The position numbers and the translations under genes were made by a program. 64,000 bases of DNA from Planktothrix serta PCC 8927 (GTDB lineage Bacteria; Cyanobacteriota; Cyanobacteriia; Cyanobacteriales; Microcoleaceae), in the NCBI RefSeq assembly GCF_900010725.2, contig NZ_LR734875.1, positions 106,184 through 170,183 on the forward strand. Reading direction: 5' to 3'. Positions 61,146-64,000 of the stretch are shown piece after piece. The notes beneath the pieces were generated by a model. That model saw nothing but the letters and a program-made list of their open reading frames with translations. It ran no database searches and was not told where the DNA came from. Every line of letters starts with the position of its first letter. Within the stretch, counting starts at the first letter, position 1.

Positions 61146-62183
61146 TTACTGAAAGATAGTTTTTTTGCGTTCTGTAATCGCGCAAATCATATTCTCTTCA
61201 GATATTGAATCCTGTTTGGAGATTACGGCTGCTTTAGCTGCTTCATCTGCTGCTCGAACTACCTCTGCTTGACTTAGACCATTAGCAGTTTCAATAATAT
61301 GATGCCAATCGTTCCACTCAATATTAAAAAGAGCTAGACGTGCTTCTAGTAAATTGCGAACAACTTCTGAATTTGGTAAGTCGTATTGAATAACATCATC
61401 AAAACGTCGAAAAAGAGCCTTGTCTAATAAATTATGATGATTAGTCGCAGCAATGATTAGACTCTGGCTATTATCATTCTCCAAAAACTGCAACCAGGAG
61501 TTTAGAACTCGACGGAGCTCTCCAACATCATTAACCGCAGCCCGTTCTGAACTAATGGCATCAAATTCTTCAAAAAAATAAACGCCTCGTGTTACAGCCA
61601 TTGCATCAAATATCAGTTTGAGTTGATTAGCCGTATCACCCATGTATTTGGTAATTAATCCAGTATAAGCAACAGTGAAAAGCGGGAGTTTCAGTTCTCC
61701 AGCAAGAGCAGCAGCAGTCATTGACTTCCCCGATCCTGGTGGCCCAACCAGAAGTATTTTGCGACGAGGCTTAAGATTGTACTCGGCTAAACGATGCCTC
61801 TGGGTCTGTTCTATAAGAATACGTTCTAATCTTTTTTTTAAGGCTACAGGAAGAACCATATCAGTCAACCTGGTTTCTGAATAAGAAACTGATACAAGAT
61901 TGACTAATTCTCCTTTGGACTGGACGAGCGACGTGGGCAAAGCCTTATGTTCGATAGCAGATTTACGTTCTTTTGCTTGGTCAACCAGGCTTTGGATCTC
62001 TTGAGCAATTTTGGTATGTCCTTGTCGTACTTCATGTGCAGCCATCTGTAGAGCAACAGAAAAAAAATGCTGCTCCTCACCTTCTAGGTAGCTTTTTAAG
62101 AGCGCAATAACATGACGGGCTGTTGACATAAGGCTTTTAATCTGGACAAATTTCCCAGGCTCTAGTAAAGCCAGAAACTTCAC
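61146..62183 (-). CDS. AAA+ ATPase of the protease pair
   Basis: 345 residues. N-terminal helical region (1-130), then an AAA module: Walker A VGPPGSGKSMTAAALA near 150, Walker B VYFFEEFDAISSER near 205 (FFEEFD for the usual D-E), sensor 1 IIAATNHHNLLD near 250 and Arg finger FRRFDD. Resembles FtsH/Spastin-type unfoldases. It is likely to activate or feed substrates to the adjacent subtilase. First gene of the two-gene operon. Confidence 0.85.
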   Translation of the reverse strand: MKFLALLEPGKFVQIKSLMSTARHVIALLKSYLEGEEQHFFSVALQMAAHEVRQGHTKIAQEIQSLVDQAKERKSAIEHKALPTSLVQSKGELVNLVSVSYSETRLTDMVLPVALKKRLERILIEQTQRHRLAEYNLKPRRKILLVGPPGSGKSMTAAALAGELKLPLFTVAYTGLITKYMGDTANQLKLIFDAMAVTRGVYFFEEFDAISSERAAVNDVGELRRVLNSWLQFLENDNSQSLIIAATNHHNLLDKALFRRFDDVIQYDLPNSEVVRNLLEARLALFNIEWNDWHHIIETANGLSQAEVVRAADEAAKAAVISKQDSISEENMICAITERKKTIFQ

Positions 62184-62291
62184 TAAATAAATATGCTAAA
62201 CACTATAATATTTATAATACCTTAATTAAAACAAATGTACTATAAAAGCTACAAAAATAAACAATTAACCATTTTTAGAATTCCCTAATTT

Positions 62292-63281
62292 TTACAGCTT
62301 TAATTCAATAGCAAAATTCTTAAACAATATCTCTACAAAATTTTTAAAATTTAACAAAAATAACTGGGATATACTAATCTTCGCTTTCTCACAAACAGGA
62401 ATAATCAACTTCACCAAATGATAAGGTTGATTTTGATTTTGTATTGATGCTATCTTTAAGGATTCTATGATTCCCCCTAGTTCTCCCAAGAACTTCAAAT
62501 CTTTCTCAATCGCTTGTTCAAACACTAAAGAAATTAATTGTAATTTTCGGGTTAACTCAATTGGGATGGGTTGATATTCTAATTGGGGAGTAAGTACAAT
62601 TAATTCACTAATTCCTTGAATATTAACTCGATATTTCTCTATTTCTTCTTCACCTTTAATTTCCTGTCCTAACCACCCATAACAACGAGAACAAAATCCC
62701 GCAGGTGAAGTCCTAGCCATTACAGGTAAACTGGAACCGCAATGAGGGCATACTTCTACTAATCGCTGTTTATGAATTAAACAAACTTCTACATCCTTAA
62801 ATGACCATAATAAGGGTTCATAGACCGTCTTCTTCTCCTGCTTCCACACTTCCCAACAACAAGGACACCAAGCGCGGTAATTCCGAAATAATCCTTGGTC
62901 ATGAATCATTCCTTTCCAACTTAAAAGAGTCAAAAAACGTAAATCCTGACGCCTAGTTAACTCTTCTAAGACAGTTACTAACTTTTCCGTCATTTCCCGC
63001 ATTCCGTTGATGGCTGGTTTAGCATCGCTATTTCCCAATAGGTGACTGAGATTTTTTGACAATAGCTCAGATTGATCCTCATCTTTAAGGATAAGAGGGG
63101 CAATTTCACCCATCACGAGCTTTTGGGAAGTTAAACAATGCGCCTGCGCCAAACGATTGATATAACTACTAAGACTTTCTGCGTAGGGAGTTCCTACTGC
63201 AATAGGTTCAAGACAAAATAACCGACTCCGTTGGGGGATTTCTAAAGGTTTTGGACTCCAAAGCTCTGAGTAAATACTCAT
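62292..63281 (-). CDS. tniQ: TniQ (short form) of the CAST
   Basis: 329 residues. SRLFCLEPIAVGTPYAESLSSYINRLAQAHC near 20, then zinc-binding WCPCCWEVWKQ, VCLIHKQRLVEVCPHCGSSL and GFCSRCYGWLG to about 210. This is the standard TniQ core without the extra C-terminal HTH region of the TnsD-type protein. In CASTs this TniQ joins Cascade and recruits TnsC. Start overlaps the tnsC stop by 4 bp (ATGA). Confidence 0.9.
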   Translation of the reverse strand: MSIYSELWSPKPLEIPQRSRLFCLEPIAVGTPYAESLSSYINRLAQAHCLTSQKLVMGEIAPLILKDEDQSELLSKNLSHLLGNSDAKPAINGMREMTEKLVTVLEELTRRQDLRFLTLLSWKGMIHDQGLFRNYRAWCPCCWEVWKQEKKTVYEPLLWSFKDVEVCLIHKQRLVEVCPHCGSSLPVMARTSPAGFCSRCYGWLGQEIKGEEEIEKYRVNIQGISELIVLTPQLEYQPIPIELTRKLQLISLVFEQAIEKDLKFLGELGGIIESLKIASIQNQNQPYHLVKLIIPVCEKAKISISQLFLLNFKNFVEILFKNFAIELKL

Positions 63282-64000
63282 CCTTCTTGATTGATTCCTA
63301 CTAAGTCTCTACCTACCTTACGCTCCCCAACCCTTCGACCTTTCTTGGGCGATGAACTAGCAGTAGATTCAATTTTCTTGAGGTTTCCATCATTATATAA
63401 ACTGGCTAAAAGTCTTTCTCCTGCTTCTAACTCTTCTTTAATCTTTTTTCGTCTTCCTGCGGATAATTCCCTCGCTTTAAAATCTTTCATTCTCACTGTT
63501 TTTGCTTGATCATCTAACGCATTTTTGAGGGCGCGATACCACCAACTTTTGAGAATTCCTACACATCCTATCGAGTATTCCATAAAGTATTCCCAATTCT
63601 CTTCTAATTGTGGTGCATTTTCCACAGGTAAATACTGCTGTAATGTCTTAATAACCTTAATAAATTCTTGTTGATCTTCTACTTTATTTAGATAATAGGG
63701 AGGTAAATAATAATCTTCACTTCTTCTTCCTACCTGACCATTTACTTGTTGACACTTTAAAAGCTCATAGGTTCCAAATAAAATATGAACGGTTTGAGTT
63801 TTATTAGCAATTGATTTAAGCCAGTTCATTTGAACATTAATTTGTCTTCCTCCTGCTACATCAAATAAGTGCTGTGCTTCATCAAGGGTATAAGCCTTTA
63901 ACTGACGGTGTAGAAAAACTTTTTGCATTGTTCGGCGCAAAGCCTTAGCATTCTTTCCTTCATGATCTCCTTTTAAATTATCTTCGTTATCGTTTTCTAA
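63278..64000 (-). CDS. tnsC: TnsC-family AAA ATPase regulator, N-terminus beyond window
   Basis: 240 codons open to the window edge. Walker B region FLHRQLKAYTLDEAQHLFDVAGGRQ (DEAQH) and SIANKTQTVHILFGTYELLKC are typical of TnsC/TniB. Walker A must lie outside. TnsC bridges the targeting complex and the TnsAB transposase. The C-terminus is Lys/Arg-rich (SSPKKGRRVGERKVGRD), as in TnsC of Tn7-like elements. tnsB and tnsA are expected just to the right. Confidence 0.88.
   Translation of the reverse strand, partial: LENDNEDNLKGDHEGKNAKALRRTMQKVFLHRQLKAYTLDEAQHLFDVAGGRQINVQMNWLKSIANKTQTVHILFGTYELLKCQQVNGQVGRRSEDYYLPPYYLNKVEDQQEFIKVIKTLQQYLPVENAPQLEENWEYFMEYSIGCVGILKSWWYRALKNALDDQAKTVRMKDFKARELSAGRRKKIKEELEAGERLLASLYNDGNLKKIESTASSSPKKGRRVGERKVGRDLVGINQEG

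Larger units (their letters stand above)
45488..64000. mobile_element. Tn7-like CRISPR-associated transposon (type I-B, I-B2-like), right part beyond window
   Basis: Boundaries: TGT-starting terminus at about 45488 next to tRNA-Val, other end outside. Contents in order: candidate TnsB-site repeats, TnsD/TniQ-type protein, cas6-cas8-cas7-cas5, a two-spacer CRISPR array, R-M and other cargo, tniQ and tnsC. No cas1, cas2 or cas3 is present, as expected for a CAST. From the literature as I recall it, cyanobacterial I-B2 CASTs have a separate TnsD-like TniQ and use a tRNA-Val gene as attachment site, which fits. tnsA/tnsB are not visible, so the subtype is inferred. Confidence 0.85.

Noticed and set aside
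61146-62183. AAA ATPase considered as the CAST TnsC
   Set aside because: It is of the FtsH/Spastin type with FFEEFD Walker B, and a proper TnsC with DEAQH lies next to tniQ at 63278-64000.

Overview
The window is cyanobacterial chromosome. It carries chlP (geranylgeranyl reductase), a cobalamin-dependent metH, many GCGATCGC (HIP1) sites, low GC, and protein families typical of filamentous cyanobacteria (Uma2, DUF433/DUF5615, DUF4347-RTX adhesins). The overall look fits the Planktothrix/Oscillatoria/Microcoleus group, but genus is an inference.

Layout. 1-1.4 kb: an IS200/IS605-family tnpB cut by the left window edge, beside the 3' remnant of a second, oppositely oriented tnpB with its end hairpin. 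1.4-7.7 kb: HNH protein, toxin-antitoxin (TA) pair, chlP, a soluble histidine kinase, Uma2, an orphan antitoxin, a STAND ATPase and a secreted lectin-like protein with three internal repeats. 7.7-13.6 kb: a dense, duplicated TA island on the minus strand. Antitoxins (DUF433 x3, HicB x2, UPF0175 x2, a BrnA-like one) are intact, while most partner toxins are reduced to 7-50-codon stubs (HicA x2, DUF3368 x2, BrnT, DUF5615). One gene is an in-frame toxin/antitoxin chimera. The island ends in a 20-bp HIP1-bearing inverted repeat after clpB. 13.6-45.4 kb: backbone genes (clpB, histidine kinase, a 2300-residue DUF4347/RTX adhesin, rpsU, YihY-type membrane protein, aminotransferase, acyltransferase, a soluble receptor-PAS-adenylate cyclase, fasciclin lipoprotein, metH) with scattered TA pairs and an IscB C-terminal relic.

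45.4-64 kb: a Tn7-like CRISPR-associated transposon (CAST) of type I-B character, inserted about 30 bp downstream of a tRNA-Val(GAC) gene. One end is visible as two 25-bp direct repeats 27 bp apart (candidate TnsB sites) just inside a TGTGTCA terminus. Next to it are a minus-strand TnsD/TniQ-type targeting protein, a divergent cas6-cas8-cas7-cas5 operon without cas1, cas2 or cas3, and a two-spacer CRISPR array. Cargo follows, then tniQ and tnsC run off the right edge, so tnsA/tnsB should lie outside. Cargo: a type I R-M locus with a broken hsdR, a controller-protein/PD-(D/E)XK pair with a C-box operator, stray hsdS 3' ends, a MerR-like regulator, a YjzC-like small protein, a zinc-finger coiled-coil protein, and a subtilase/AAA-ATPase pair that is a candidate defence module.

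Main interpretation: the CAST probably still has its protein-guided (TnsD, tRNA-Val) homing arm, but cas7 carries an internal deletion and frameshift that should disable RNA-guided transposition. hsdR carries a similar internal deletion. All functional statements are from reading the sequence; no database search was run.
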